NCBI GenBank assembly: GCA_002167365.1
Contig: NHCU01000034.1
Location: 13,912-29,182, forward strand
Source of the DNA: Betaproteobacteria bacterium TMED41
GTDB taxonomy: Bacteria > Pseudomonadota > Gammaproteobacteria > Burkholderiales > Burkholderiaceae_A
Length of the DNA stretch: 15,271 nt
Direction: 5' to 3'
This document shows, piece after piece, positions 1-7,402 of this stretch. The notes under the pieces were generated by a model, which was given only the letters and a program-made list of their open reading frames with translations, made no database searches and had not been told where the DNA came from. The position numbers and the translations under genes are program-made. Position 1 is the stretch's first letter, and every line of letters starts with the position of its first letter.

Positions 1-999
1 AACATCTAACTTTGTTAAACATAAAGCATTTATTCCACTAATGCGAATAGCACTTCTTAAAGCAGCCGCGTCAAACCAACCGCATCTTCGTGGACGACCT
101 GTAACAGAGCCAAACTCAGCTCCACGTTTTGCTATAAATTCAGCCAATTCCCCATCTAACTCTGTGGGAAAAGGGCCAGAACCAACCCTGGTTATATAAG
201 CTTTTGTAATACCCAGAATGAAATTAAAATTATTTGGCCCCAGACCTACACCAACTCCAGCGGCGGAAGAAATACAATTACTACTAGTTACAAAGGGATA
301 TGTCCCATGATCTATATCTAACAAAGAGCCTTGAGCCCCTTCAAAAAGAAAATTTTTCCCTTTCTTGATTGCATCGTGTATTAATAAAGAAACGTCCTCA
401 CTCATTTTTAAAAGAGCAGGAGCATGTCTCATCAAATCATCAAATACCTCTCCAACAGAAAAAGATTCACCGGACCCCAAAATATTTTTTATTACAGCAT
501 TATGAAAACCTAATGTTTCGGCAAGTTTTTGTTTAAGTCTATCCGGGTTCATGAGATCGAATAACTTAATAGCTCTTCTACCAACTTTATCTTCGTATGC
601 TGGACCTATACCTCTTCCAGTTGTTCCTATTTTTGACTCTCCCTTTGCTTGTTCCCTCAATTTATCTATTAACACGTGTGAGGGTAAAATTAAAGAGCAT
701 GAAAGACTTATTTTAATTCTGGATTCAACCTCAAGACCAATTTCTTTTAATTCACTTAATTCTTTCAAAAAAGCTTCAGGAGAGAGCACAACTCCATTTC
801 CGATGTAGCAAAAAACATTTTTATGCAAAATTCCGGAAGGAATCAAACGTAATATAGTTTTTTTACCTTTTACAACTAAGGTATGGCCAGCGTTGTTGCC
901 TCCCTGAAAACGGACAACTCCATCAACTTTGTCTGTAAGCAAATCAACTACTTTTCCCTTACCTTCATCTCCCCATTGTGTGCCAATAACTATTATCTG
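1..999 (-). other. purA: PurA (adenylosuccinate synthetase) module of the fusion, C-terminus outside the window
   Basis: Residues 355-687 of the fusion align with E. coli PurA from its second strand to the TKLDV motif. Visible are GTQWGDEGKGK (catalytic Asp at fusion residue 365), NNAGHT (catalytic His at about 393), IGTTGRGIGPAYEDK, FEGAQGSLLDIDHGTYPFVT, the TRVGSGPFPTEL block, VTGRPRRCGWFD and NALCLTKLDV. All catalytic and IMP/GTP-contact motifs expected in this span are intact, so purA function is probably retained. This is normally a single-copy essential-type purine gene. The reading frame enters directly from HisZ with no separate start. Confidence 0.92.
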
Positions 1000-2061
1000 T
1001 TTTTTTTTCTTTAATTGAGAACTACTTTTTTCATCTAATAGAAATTCATTTAAAAATTTTTGATTACCCTCAACTAACTGAGCAACTCTTTTTAACTCCA
1101 AACTGAATCCAACCGCAGGCCTGGACTGCCCAAAGGAAGATTTTGCTCCATCATATCTTCCACCTCGAACTAACGCATCGTGCCAATCACTAACATAGAT
1201 AGAAAACATTGCACCAGTATGATAGTGATAGCCACTTAAATCAGCTAAATCTATAGATACTGACCAATCACATTTGTCATGTTTTGTTAGCCTTGAAGTG
1301 ATCACCTCCAATTCATCAAGAGCAGATTTTATCTTGGGTAGATTTGGCAAAAGCTTCCTGGCATTTGATATCACTCCATTTAAACCCAAAGGTTCCCCGT
1401 GCAACTTCAAAAGTGATTTAATAGCTAGTGCAGAATCCTTAGCAACTAACTTCATAAGTTTCTCGAGTCCTGTTTCATCTTTGGACTTTAACAAGCTTAC
1501 AATTTCACTTTCGTTTTTCTGCAATAAAACGTCCGCATCACACAACGCTTTTAATATGCCTCTATGAGTAACGTCTAGCCTACATTTTTTTATTCCCAGT
1601 AGAGATAATGAAAGTAGTGCAATTTCTTGCGCTTCAACGTCTACATCAACTTTTTCTGAACCAAAAATTTCACATCCAAGCTGGATTGGCTCTCTGGATG
1701 AAAATATACTCTCAGGTAATGTATGAAGAACTGAACCTGAGTAACAGTATTTGCTGATTTCTTTAGTAGAACTTTTTTTATCGGACCTATATGAATCAAT
1801 CCTGGCAATTTGAGGGGTAATGTCAGCTCTAACCCCTAAAAGTCTTCCAGAGATTTGATCAACGAGTGAAAAAGTTCTTAAATCAAGGTCAGTTTCACCC
1901 TCAAATTTAAGTGCTTCCAAATAATCTATCAGAGGTGGTAAAACTAGTTCGAAACCATTTTTTGAATAAAAATCCAGTAAGATGCGTCTGACCTTCTCCA
2001 TTCTTTTTGCCTCAAGTGGGAGAATATCAGCTATGTATTCTGGCAAATATCTTAAAGGCAT
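1..2061 (-). CDS. hisZ-purA: HisZ-PurA fusion protein (ATP phosphoribosyltransferase regulatory subunit fused to adenylosuccinate synthetase), 3' end beyond window
   Basis: One uninterrupted reading frame of 687 codons runs from ATG 2061-2059 (in-frame TGA just upstream) to the window edge. Residues 1 to about 327 are HisZ, the HisRS-like subunit that activates short-form HisG in histidine synthesis. Residues from about 355 are PurA, which makes adenylosuccinate from IMP, aspartate and GTP. I read every codon between the two parts: there is no stop, and no ATG, GTG, TTG or CTG between the HisZ motif RPAVGFSLEL and the PurA start QIIVIGTQWGDEGKGK. In related betaproteobacteria hisZ and purA are separate neighbouring genes. 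About 100 PurA C-terminal residues lie outside the window. There is no clear Shine-Dalgarno before the ATG, and hflC ends 39 bases upstream, so translation may depend on the upstream operon. Both halves keep their family motifs, so this looks like a functional fusion rather than decay. An assembly error is possible but a single-base error would not supply a start for PurA. Confidence 0.9.
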   Translation of the reverse strand, partial: MPLRYLPEYIADILPLEAKRMEKVRRILLDFYSKNGFELVLPPLIDYLEALKFEGETDLDLRTFSLVDQISGRLLGVRADITPQIARIDSYRSDKKSSTKEISKYCYSGSVLHTLPESIFSSREPIQLGCEIFGSEKVDVDVEAQEIALLSLSLLGIKKCRLDVTHRGILKALCDADVLLQKNESEIVSLLKSKDETGLEKLMKLVAKDSALAIKSLLKLHGEPLGLNGVISNARKLLPNLPKIKSALDELEVITSRLTKHDKCDWSVSIDLADLSGYHYHTGAMFSIYVSDWHDALVRGGRYDGAKSSFGQSRPAVGFSLELKRVAQLVEGNQKFLNEFLLDEKSSSQLKKKKQIIVIGTQWGDEGKGKVVDLLTDKVDGVVRFQGGNNAGHTLVVKGKKTILRLIPSGILHKNVFCYIGNGVVLSPEAFLKELSELKEIGLEVESRIKISLSCSLILPSHVLIDKLREQAKGESKIGTTGRGIGPAYEDKVGRRAIKLFDLMNPDRLKQKLAETLGFHNAVIKNILGSGESFSVGEVFDDLMRHAPALLKMSEDVSLLIHDAIKKGKNFLFEGAQGSLLDIDHGTYPFVTSSNCISSAAGVGVGLGPNNFNFILGITKAYITRVGSGPFPTELDGELAEFIAKRGAEFGSVTGRPRRCGWFDAAALRSAIRISGINALCLTKLDV
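1000..1080 (-). other. Inter-domain linker of HisZ-PurA with an A9 homopolymer
   Basis: Residues 328-354 link the two modules. The sequence is polar and charged, ends in a Ser-Ser-Ser stretch followed by Gln-Leu-Lys-Lys-Lys-Lys, and has no homology I can name. On the coding strand a run of nine A (forward T9 at 1000-1008) lies directly before the PurA core. If the run were one base shorter or longer, the HisZ frame would stop a few codons later (TAA after AGA, or TGA inside the GDEG motif), while the PurA frame would meet TAG or TAA upstream without any start codon. The fusion reading is thus the only one that expresses PurA. Confidence 0.8.
1081..2061 (-). other. hisZ: HisZ module of the fusion, lacking the usual C-terminal segment
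   Basis: Residues 1-327 of the fusion. Recognisable class II synthetase-like features are PLRYLPEYIADILP at the start, LDLRTFSLVDQISGRLLGVRADITPQIAR (residues about 55-85, motif 2 region), SGSVLHTLP, the SIDLADLSGYHYHTGAMFS block and VRGGRYDG near residues 300-306, then RPAVGFSLELKRVA. As in other HisZ proteins it lacks the HisRS anticodon-binding domain. A typical betaproteobacterial HisZ (about 380 residues) has roughly 55-60 further residues after RPAxGFSLDLRxxA; here only a linker follows. HisZ has no catalysis of its own and normally binds HisG, which is not in this window. Confidence 0.9.
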
Positions 2062-2100
2062 AAAGAATTTTTTATACTTTTTTGCTTTTAATCAAAAAGA

Positions 2101-2976
2101 TTATTTATCTGTTTTTTGTTTATTGAAAAAATCAAAAAAATCAGATTCAGGATCTGTCACTATTAAATCAGACCTATCTTTAAAACTTTCACGATAAGCT
2201 TCAAGACTTCTGTAAAACCTTGCAAAGTCAGGATCTTTACCAAAGGCATCAGCATAAGCTGCCGCAGAAGCTGCATCACCTGTACCTTTAATATCTTGCG
2301 CTTTTTTATAAGCTTGAGCCAAAAGACCAACTCTCTGCCTGTCTGCATTAGCTCTTATTTTTTCTGCCTCCGCAGCACCCTCAGACCTTCTTTCGCTAGC
2401 AATTGCTTTCCTTTCAGACTCCATTCTTCTGAAAACAGAATCTCTAATTTCGTCAGCAAATTCGACTCTTCTAAGCCTGACATCAATTATTTTTACACCG
2501 ATTTGCTTCGCATCTTCAGCAACTCTAACAGTGATGTTTTCCATAAGTTGCTCACGTTCACCAGCAATTACATCATTTACTGTGCGTGTTGCAATTTCAT
2601 TATTGAGACCGTCCCTTAATGCACGGTTAATTCTGTCGTTCGCGCTAGCAACTCTGCCAGCAACGCTAGTGTAGAAAATTTTGGCATCCTCTATTCTCCA
2701 CTTAACGTAAGTATCAACTACGACATTTTGTTTTTCCTTTGTAATAAATCTATCAGCATCAGGGGTGTCAATAGTCAAAATTCTTTTTTCGAGATAAACT
2801 ATATTTTGAAAGGGTGGAGGTAACTTGAAGTAAAGACCAGGTTCTTGAACTACTTTTTTGATCTCACCCAATGCAAATACTAGAGCAAACTGACGTTGAT
2901 CAACAATGAACAAGCAGGATGAGGCAATGAACCCCAAAAAAATCAAGCCAAAAATTATAGAAACTAAACGATTCAC
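2101..2976 (-). CDS. hflC: HflC, SPFH-domain regulator of the FtsH protease
   Basis: 291 residues, normal for HflC. HflC and HflK form a large inner-membrane cage on the periplasmic side that surrounds FtsH and modulates its proteolysis of membrane proteins. An N-terminal membrane segment covers about residues 4-24, followed by the SPFH/prohibitin domain (VDQRQFALVFALGEIKKV onward), the RVEFADEIRDSVFRRMESER block and a long helical region with ERKAIASERRSEGAAEAEKI (about 190-210). Start is GTG 2976-2974; GGGAGG and AGG inside the end of hflK serve as ribosome binding site. It begins three bases after the hflK stop, so the two are translated together. The tail is rich in Phe, Asp and Lys. Confidence 0.95.
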   Translation of the reverse strand: MNRLVSIIFGLIFLGFIASSCLFIVDQRQFALVFALGEIKKVVQEPGLYFKLPPPFQNIVYLEKRILTIDTPDADRFITKEKQNVVVDTYVKWRIEDAKIFYTSVAGRVASANDRINRALRDGLNNEIATRTVNDVIAGEREQLMENITVRVAEDAKQIGVKIIDVRLRRVEFADEIRDSVFRRMESERKAIASERRSEGAAEAEKIRANADRQRVGLLAQAYKKAQDIKGTGDAASAAAYADAFGKDPDFARFYRSLEAYRESFKDRSDLIVTDPESDFFDFFNKQKTDK

Positions 2977-2979
2977 GAC

Positions 2980-4395
2980 CTACCGTACCTCCCGTAAACG
3001 ATCTCTTAAACTAATTCCAGATCTTTGATTATTTCCAATAACGTCTCTTACTGCATCAGTAGCCCTCGTAGCAGCCGTTCCAGCACTAGAAGAATTGGAA
3101 TTACCACCCGAACTTGACGATGATGTTGACCCAGATCTCTGCATAAGTTTATCAAGGGGTAAATATAGAAGATTACTTCCCGATTTAGCCTCGATCATAA
3201 CCTTACTAACATTAGAGAAAACTTCTTGCATTGACTCCAAATACAACCTTTGTCGAGTAACCTCAGGAGCATTTTGATATTCAGTGACTAATTTTTTAAA
3301 TCTTTGGCTGTCACCTTCTGCAGTGGCAACAACTTTTTCTTTATAACCCTGGGCTTCCTCAATCAATCTAAAAGCTGCCCCCCTTGCCCTTGGTATAACG
3401 TCATTAGCATATGCCTGACCTTCATTCTTAGTTTTTTCGGCGTCTTGAGCAGCTTTAATAGCATCACTAAATGCTGCTTGGACTTCTTCAGGCGGCTGAA
3501 CATTTTGAATGGTCAAGTTAACTATCGTCAGGCCAGAATTGTATCTATCTGCAATTTCTTGAGTTATTTCTAATGCCTCTCGGCTAATGGCTTCCTTGTT
3601 CTCATACAAAACGGCGTCTGCAAGACTTCTTCCAACAACTTCTCTCATAGCAGTTTCAGCAGCCTGACGAACAATATCATCAGGTCTTAAATTGTTAAAC
3701 ACGTAAGCTTCTGGATCACCAACTCGATATTGAACAGCAAATTGAACATCAACAATATTTTCATCTCTCGTCAGCATTAAAGAGTCTCTACCCGAAGTGG
3801 AAGTTTGATTGTTTCTAACCCCAACTGTGGTGTTCCTTAGTTGGGCAAAATTAACTGTTTCATGACTATCAACTGGAAAAGGAAGCCTCCAATTAAAACC
3901 GGCATTAGCTGAATATTTATATTCTCCAAATCTAAGGACAAGAGCAGTCTGACCCTCTTCAACAATGTAAAATCCTGAGGCTAACCAAACAAATAGCAAG
4001 ACAATACCACCTCCGGTTATTGTTTTGAAATTTAAATTAAAAGAAGTACCACCACCACCTCCAGAACCATTGTTTCTATTTCCACCCCAATTGTTTCCCG
4101 AACCTCTTCTTCCAGAATTCGAATTACCACCAAAGAGTGAACCTAATTTCTTATTGAAGTCTTTCCAAACCTCCTCTAAATCTGGAGGACTTTCGTCACC
4201 ACGCCTTGGAGGAGTTCTTCTGTCATCTGAACCAGGTGTTTTACTGCCTGTTTTGTCTCCGGGTTTATCATCAGCAGAACCGTTTAAATCAGGTTTAGAA
4301 TCTTCATCGTTTGAACCGTTTTTTCCCGAAGGACCCTTACCCCAACCGGGATCACCCAAAGAAAACAATTTTATATATAGCCTTTTTAATATCAT
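2980..4395 (-). CDS. hflK: HflK, SPFH-domain partner of HflC
   Basis: 471 residues, ATG start at 4395. Residues 11-20 (FSLGDPGWGK) match the usual HflK N-terminus. Residues 20-120 form a low-complexity cytoplasmic arm rich in Gly, Ser, Asn, Asp and Pro, including the conserved PPDLEEVWKDFNKKLGSLFG block at about 70-89 and a Gly run at 112-116. One membrane segment lies at about 126-144, followed by the SPFH domain starting at YIVEEGQTALVLRFGEY. The C-terminus is again Ser/Gly-rich. It lies 19 bases after hflX and directly before hflC, the standard hflX-hflK-hflC order. I see no clear Shine-Dalgarno before the ATG, only A/T-rich sequence, so initiation may rely on coupling. The arm is somewhat longer than in E. 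coli but of a kind common in the family. Confidence 0.95.
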   Translation of the reverse strand: MILKRLYIKLFSLGDPGWGKGPSGKNGSNDEDSKPDLNGSADDKPGDKTGSKTPGSDDRRTPPRRGDESPPDLEEVWKDFNKKLGSLFGGNSNSGRRGSGNNWGGNRNNGSGGGGGTSFNLNFKTITGGGIVLLFVWLASGFYIVEEGQTALVLRFGEYKYSANAGFNWRLPFPVDSHETVNFAQLRNTTVGVRNNQTSTSGRDSLMLTRDENIVDVQFAVQYRVGDPEAYVFNNLRPDDIVRQAAETAMREVVGRSLADAVLYENKEAISREALEITQEIADRYNSGLTIVNLTIQNVQPPEEVQAAFSDAIKAAQDAEKTKNEGQAYANDVIPRARGAAFRLIEEAQGYKEKVVATAEGDSQRFKKLVTEYQNAPEVTRQRLYLESMQEVFSNVSKVMIEAKSGSNLLYLPLDKLMQRSGSTSSSSSGGNSNSSSAGTAATRATDAVRDVIGNNQRSGISLRDRLREVR

Positions 4396-4414
4396 TTTTT
4401 AAATTTTAAAAAAA

Positions 4415-5638
4415 TTAGAGTAAAGACCCAGTTGAAGGTGACTTATTCTTTTTTAAAAAATAAGAGTTAGTCGAATTTGAACTTGAATCTACATTATCTT
4501 CGTTAAAACCAATATCTAAATCATATAAAACATTGGATAAAATAGCTTGTTTTAACAAATTTAAACCTTTGTTATTTTCAGCACTTATCCATACATTATT
4601 GATCCTACCACACTGATCGTGTTCTACCCGAGGATCGAGACCTTTTATATCTATTTTATTAAATAAATTTATACGCGCAACCTTTTCCGCTCCAACCTCA
4701 CGAAGTACTATTTCGACATCATTCATGTGTCTGCGCCAGTTTTCGTCAGAATAATCGATAACATGAACCAGCAAATCAGAATGAACTGTTTCATGAAGAG
4801 TTGCTTTAAATGCCTCTATTAAGCCATGAGGCAACTTGTTAATAAAACCTACAGTGTCGGAGAGAATCATACTTTTTCCTTTGTTTAAAAACACTCTTCG
4901 ACTTGTTGTATCCAAGGTGGCAAACAATTGATTTGCTGCGTAAACCTTAGACTTTGACAAAACATTAAAAATCGTTGATTTGCCGGCATTTGTATAGCCT
5001 ATAAGTGAAACATTCAAAATACCTGATCTTTCTCTGGCACGTCTTCTGTTTTTTCTTTGTTTTTCTAAAATCTTTAATTGATGCCTGAGTTTTTTTACTT
5101 TGACTCCTATCAACCTTCTATCGGTTTCTAACTGAGTTTCACCTGGTCCCCTTAATCCAATACCACCCTTTTGACGTTCCAAGTGTGACCATCCCCTGAC
5201 CAATCGAGAAGATAAATACTCCAGCTGAGCTAACTCGACCTGAACCTTTCCTTCATGGCTGTTAGCTCTCAAAGCAAATATATCCAATATTAAAGCAACT
5301 CTATCAATCACCCTGCAGTTAAAACTTTGTGACAAGTTTCTCTGCTGGATAGCAGATAATTCTTGTCCGAAAATAACTAAACTGGTTTGATTTTTTTTGC
5401 AAAGATACTTTATTTCCTCAATTTTTCCGGTGCCCACGAATAAACCTGAATTTAGTCCCTGCCTTTTGGCAGTTAATTCAAAAACCACGTGCGCACCCGC
5501 AGAACTACTGAGAGCTCTTAGTTCTCTGAAATCAGGACTTGATCTATCGAGATTTTCTAAACAAACTAAACCAACCCTGGGGTTTTTAAAACTCCTTGAA
5601 CTCTGGCCAACAGTAGAAAATGTTTCTAGTGTACCCAG
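4415..5638 (-). CDS. hflX: HflX, ribosome-associated GTPase, probable CTG start
   Basis: HflX is a GTPase that splits stalled 70S ribosomes, notably in stress. From CTG 5638-5636 it has 407 residues. The N-terminal domain includes KNPRVGLVCLENLDR and SSSAGAHVVFELTAKRQ. Then come the family signature RGWSHLERQKGGIGLRGPGE (about 148-167) and the GTPase motifs GYTNAGKST (about 214-222), DTVGF (261-265) and NKID (327-330). The first standard start codon is GTG 5488-5486, but that would delete about 50 residues that clearly match the conserved HflX N-terminal domain. Upstream of it the frame has no ATG, GTG or TTG and ends at TAA 5641-5639. CTG follows that stop directly and sits 10 bases after GGAG. 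The C-terminal ~35 residues are Asn/Ser-rich without the extra C-terminal domain of the E. coli protein. Confidence 0.93.
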   Translation of the reverse strand: MGTLETFSTVGQSSRSFKNPRVGLVCLENLDRSSPDFRELRALSSSAGAHVVFELTAKRQGLNSGLFVGTGKIEEIKYLCKKNQTSLVIFGQELSAIQQRNLSQSFNCRVIDRVALILDIFALRANSHEGKVQVELAQLEYLSSRLVRGWSHLERQKGGIGLRGPGETQLETDRRLIGVKVKKLRHQLKILEKQRKNRRRARERSGILNVSLIGYTNAGKSTIFNVLSKSKVYAANQLFATLDTTSRRVFLNKGKSMILSDTVGFINKLPHGLIEAFKATLHETVHSDLLVHVIDYSDENWRRHMNDVEIVLREVGAEKVARINLFNKIDIKGLDPRVEHDQCGRINNVWISAENNKGLNLLKQAILSNVLYDLDIGFNEDNVDSSSNSTNSYFLKKNKSPSTGSLL

Positions 5639-5645
5639 TTAAACT

Positions 5646-5906
5646 TTACTCCGAGAGTTCCGTAGCGGCTGTGTCATCAAAAGCAGAAGAAAAATTAACT
5701 GATCTAGATGGAACAATTGTGGAAATAGCATGTTTGTAAACTAGTTGTGTGACTGTGCTTCTCAATAAAATTACGTATTGATCAAATGACTCAATATGCC
5801 CCTGTAACTTGATTCCATTGACAAGGTATATGGATACAGAAACATGTTCTCTTCTTAAAATATTCAAAAAAGGATCTTGTAGTGCTTGACCTTTTGCTTG
5901 ATTCAT
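5646..5906 (-). CDS. hfq: Hfq, RNA chaperone
   Basis: 86 residues from ATG 5906-5904. Hfq forms a hexameric Sm-like ring that pairs small RNAs with mRNAs. The protein contains KGQALQDPFLNILRREHV, then IYLVNGIKLQGHIESFDQYV (Sm1) and VYKHAISTIVPSR (Sm2 with the KH pair that binds the 3' U-rich ends of small RNAs). The acidic tail is short (Asp/Glu/Ser/Thr), as in other betaproteobacteria and unlike the long tail of E. coli. I chose the ATG because GGAG (5918-5915) lies 8 bases before it; an in-frame TTG two codons upstream (5912) is less well spaced. It lies downstream of der after a 101-base gap, the largest in the minus-strand cluster, so it may have its own promoter. Confidence 0.97.
   Translation of the reverse strand: MNQAKGQALQDPFLNILRREHVSVSIYLVNGIKLQGHIESFDQYVILLRSTVTQLVYKHAISTIVPSRSVNFSSAFDDTAATELSE
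5649..5652 (-). promoter_or_regulatory. Shine-Dalgarno site supporting a CTG start for hflX
   Basis: GGAG on the minus strand overlaps the last codons of hfq (..TCG GAG TAA). A 10-base spacer separates it from CTG 5638-5636. It is the only good ribosome binding site near the true N-terminus of hflX and links hflX translation to hfq termination. Confidence 0.5.
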
Positions 5907-5929
5907 CTTCAAAACTCCAAACAGTATGG

Positions 5930-5935
5930 ATTATA
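5930..5935 (-). promoter_or_regulatory. Possible -10 element for hfq
   Basis: Perfect TATAAT on the minus strand, in the der-hfq gap, 12 bases before the GGAG of hfq. Transcription would begin near 5922, giving a leader of about 16 bases. No good -35 hexamer is found at 16-18 bases (GTTTAT at 17), so it would be a weak or activator-dependent sigma-70 promoter. In an A/T-rich gap a chance match is possible. Confidence 0.35.
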
Positions 5936-5989
5936 TTTAATTTCTATTCACTATAAACGATCAAAAGTAAGACGGAAACCAAGAAAACA

Positions 5990-6007
5990 TTTTTTTTTAA
6001 AAAAAAA
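5990..6007. repeat. T9A9 palindromic tract between der and hfq
   Basis: Nine T followed by nine A, directly after the der stop codon in the minus-strand direction. It is a perfect 18-base palindrome without a loop-forming centre. It may bend DNA or disfavour nucleoid protein binding; as RNA it lacks the G/C stem of an intrinsic terminator. Confidence 0.5.
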
Positions 6008-7402
6008 TTAGTCATTGCTGAATGGATTAGCGGAGGTTTTCCACTCTATTTTCATAGGTGTTCCTGAAATTTTAAATACATCACGAAAATTATTTTCTAA
6101 AAACCTACAATAATCAGATCCCAAACTTTTTAAATTATTTCCATGAATAATGATTGTTGGCGGGTTCTTGCCGCCTTGATGAGCATACCTCAATTTTGGT
6201 CGAAAAAGGCCCCGCCTTGGGGGTGGGTGTCTTTGAACACATTCTCTCAAAATTTTTGTTAATTTTGGTGTCGAGAACGATTTTATAGAGGACTCATAAG
6301 CATTTTCAACAGATTTCATTATTGCGCCAACTCCATCTCCTTTTAAAGCGGAAAAGTAATGAAATCGTGCCCAAGACAAAAAATTTAATTTTCTTTCAAT
6401 TAATCTTTTAATTTCATTGCGTCTATCAAAACTTAAATTATCCCACTTGTTAATTCCTACGACCAAAGCACATCCTGAGTTTGCAACAAATGAGGCAATG
6501 TGCGCATCCTGATCAGAAACATCTTGCGTTCCATCTAAAAGTAAAATTGCAACATTAGAATGTTTAATGGCCTGCATTGCTTTGATTACAGAGAACTTCT
6601 CTATAGCTTCAACTCTTCGAGCACGTCTTCTGATTCCGGCAGTGTCTATCAAATCATAGTTTTTTTGAGCCCACAGAAATGGAACCGAAATGGCATCTCG
6701 AGTTGTGCCAGGTAAATCAAAAGCAATAGCCCTTTCTTCGCCAAGGAGATTATTAAATAGTGTTGATTTACCAACATTTGGCCTTCCAACAATGGTGAGT
6801 TGAATTGATTTAACTTCTTTTTTTTCAATTTTTTCATCTTCATTTTTCTCAGTTGTCAAACCTTTAATTCTTAGTTTTTTTTCTTTTTGTAAGTTTAATT
6901 TATCACCCTGATAAAAAACGTTTAATACACAATCAATCATTACTCGAACTCCGTCCCCATGCTCAGCAGAAATAGCAAAAGGTTTCCTAAAACCCAATTC
7001 AAAAAACTCCGCATAGTAGGCCTCTGAAGTTTTTCCCTCTAATTTATTAACAGCCAAGTGGACAGTCCGGCCAGATTTTCTTAGAAAATCAGAAATAACA
7101 ACATCTCCAGGAACCAACCCAGTTTTTCCATCTAGCAAAAATATAATTATGTCTGCTTCATAGATTGCCTCTTCAGTCTGACGTGACATATGATTTTGTA
7201 ATGCCTCACGAGAGAGTGGTTCAAATCCTCCCGTATCAACAATCAAGTACTCAAATTTTCCTAAATTGCCCTCACCAAAATGTCTATCACGTGTCAGGCC
7301 AGGCAAATCCCCAACTATAGCTTTTTTTGAACGAGTTAAACGATTGAACAAAGTTGACTTGCCAACATTTGATCGGCCAACAATTACAATAATCGGTAAC
7401 AA
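6008..7402 (-). CDS. der: Der (EngA), double-domain GTPase for 50S ribosome assembly
   Basis: 464 residues with two tandem GTPase domains and a KH-like C-terminal domain. Domain 1 shows GRSNVGKST (9-17), DLPGLTRDRH (32-41), DTGGF (56-60) and NKLEG (119-123). Domain 2 shows GRPNVGKST (206-214), DLPGTTRD (229-236), DTAGI (253-257) and NKWD (318-321). The acidic Lys/Glu-rich linker is at about 170-198. The KH-like part contains RHPPPRRG and KLRYAHQGGKNPPTIIIHGN. The G4 motif of domain 1 has Glu where most GTPases have Asp, as I recall for other betaproteobacterial Der proteins. The start is TTG 7402-7400, because TAG lies immediately upstream in frame and the P-loop is only nine residues in. The usual betaproteobacterial N-terminus MKPV is missing here, but ATG AAA CCC GTA occurs 53 bases upstream in another frame (see findings). 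Confidence 0.95.
   Translation of the reverse strand: MLPIIVIVGRSNVGKSTLFNRLTRSKKAIVGDLPGLTRDRHFGEGNLGKFEYLIVDTGGFEPLSREALQNHMSRQTEEAIYEADIIIFLLDGKTGLVPGDVVISDFLRKSGRTVHLAVNKLEGKTSEAYYAEFFELGFRKPFAISAEHGDGVRVMIDCVLNVFYQGDKLNLQKEKKLRIKGLTTEKNEDEKIEKKEVKSIQLTIVGRPNVGKSTLFNNLLGEERAIAFDLPGTTRDAISVPFLWAQKNYDLIDTAGIRRRARRVEAIEKFSVIKAMQAIKHSNVAILLLDGTQDVSDQDAHIASFVANSGCALVVGINKWDNLSFDRRNEIKRLIERKLNFLSWARFHYFSALKGDGVGAIMKSVENAYESSIKSFSTPKLTKILRECVQRHPPPRRGLFRPKLRYAHQGGKNPPTIIIHGNNLKSLGSDYCRFLENNFRDVFKISGTPMKIEWKTSANPFSND

Noticed and set aside
1000..1008. The hisZ-purA fusion as an artefact of a homopolymer sequencing error
   Set aside because: With eight or ten A instead of nine, the PurA frame meets TAG or TAA shortly upstream with no start codon in between, so a one-base error would leave PurA without a start. 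The fused reading is the simplest.
1021..1034. ATG AAA AAA GTA GTT in the linker, resembling a separate PurA N-terminus
   Set aside because: It is in a different frame from PurA and runs into TAA after seven codons (MKKVVLN), so it cannot start PurA without a frameshift.
2163..2348. 61-codon minus-strand frame inside hflC
   Set aside because: Shifted-frame shadow of the conserved HflC C-terminal region with no own ribosome binding site or family match.
4025..4402. 125-codon plus-strand frame rich in Pro, Glu, Leu and Phe opposite hflK
   Set aside because: It is the antisense of the Gly/Ser/Asp-rich arm of HflK; the composition follows from that, and the HflK match is clear.
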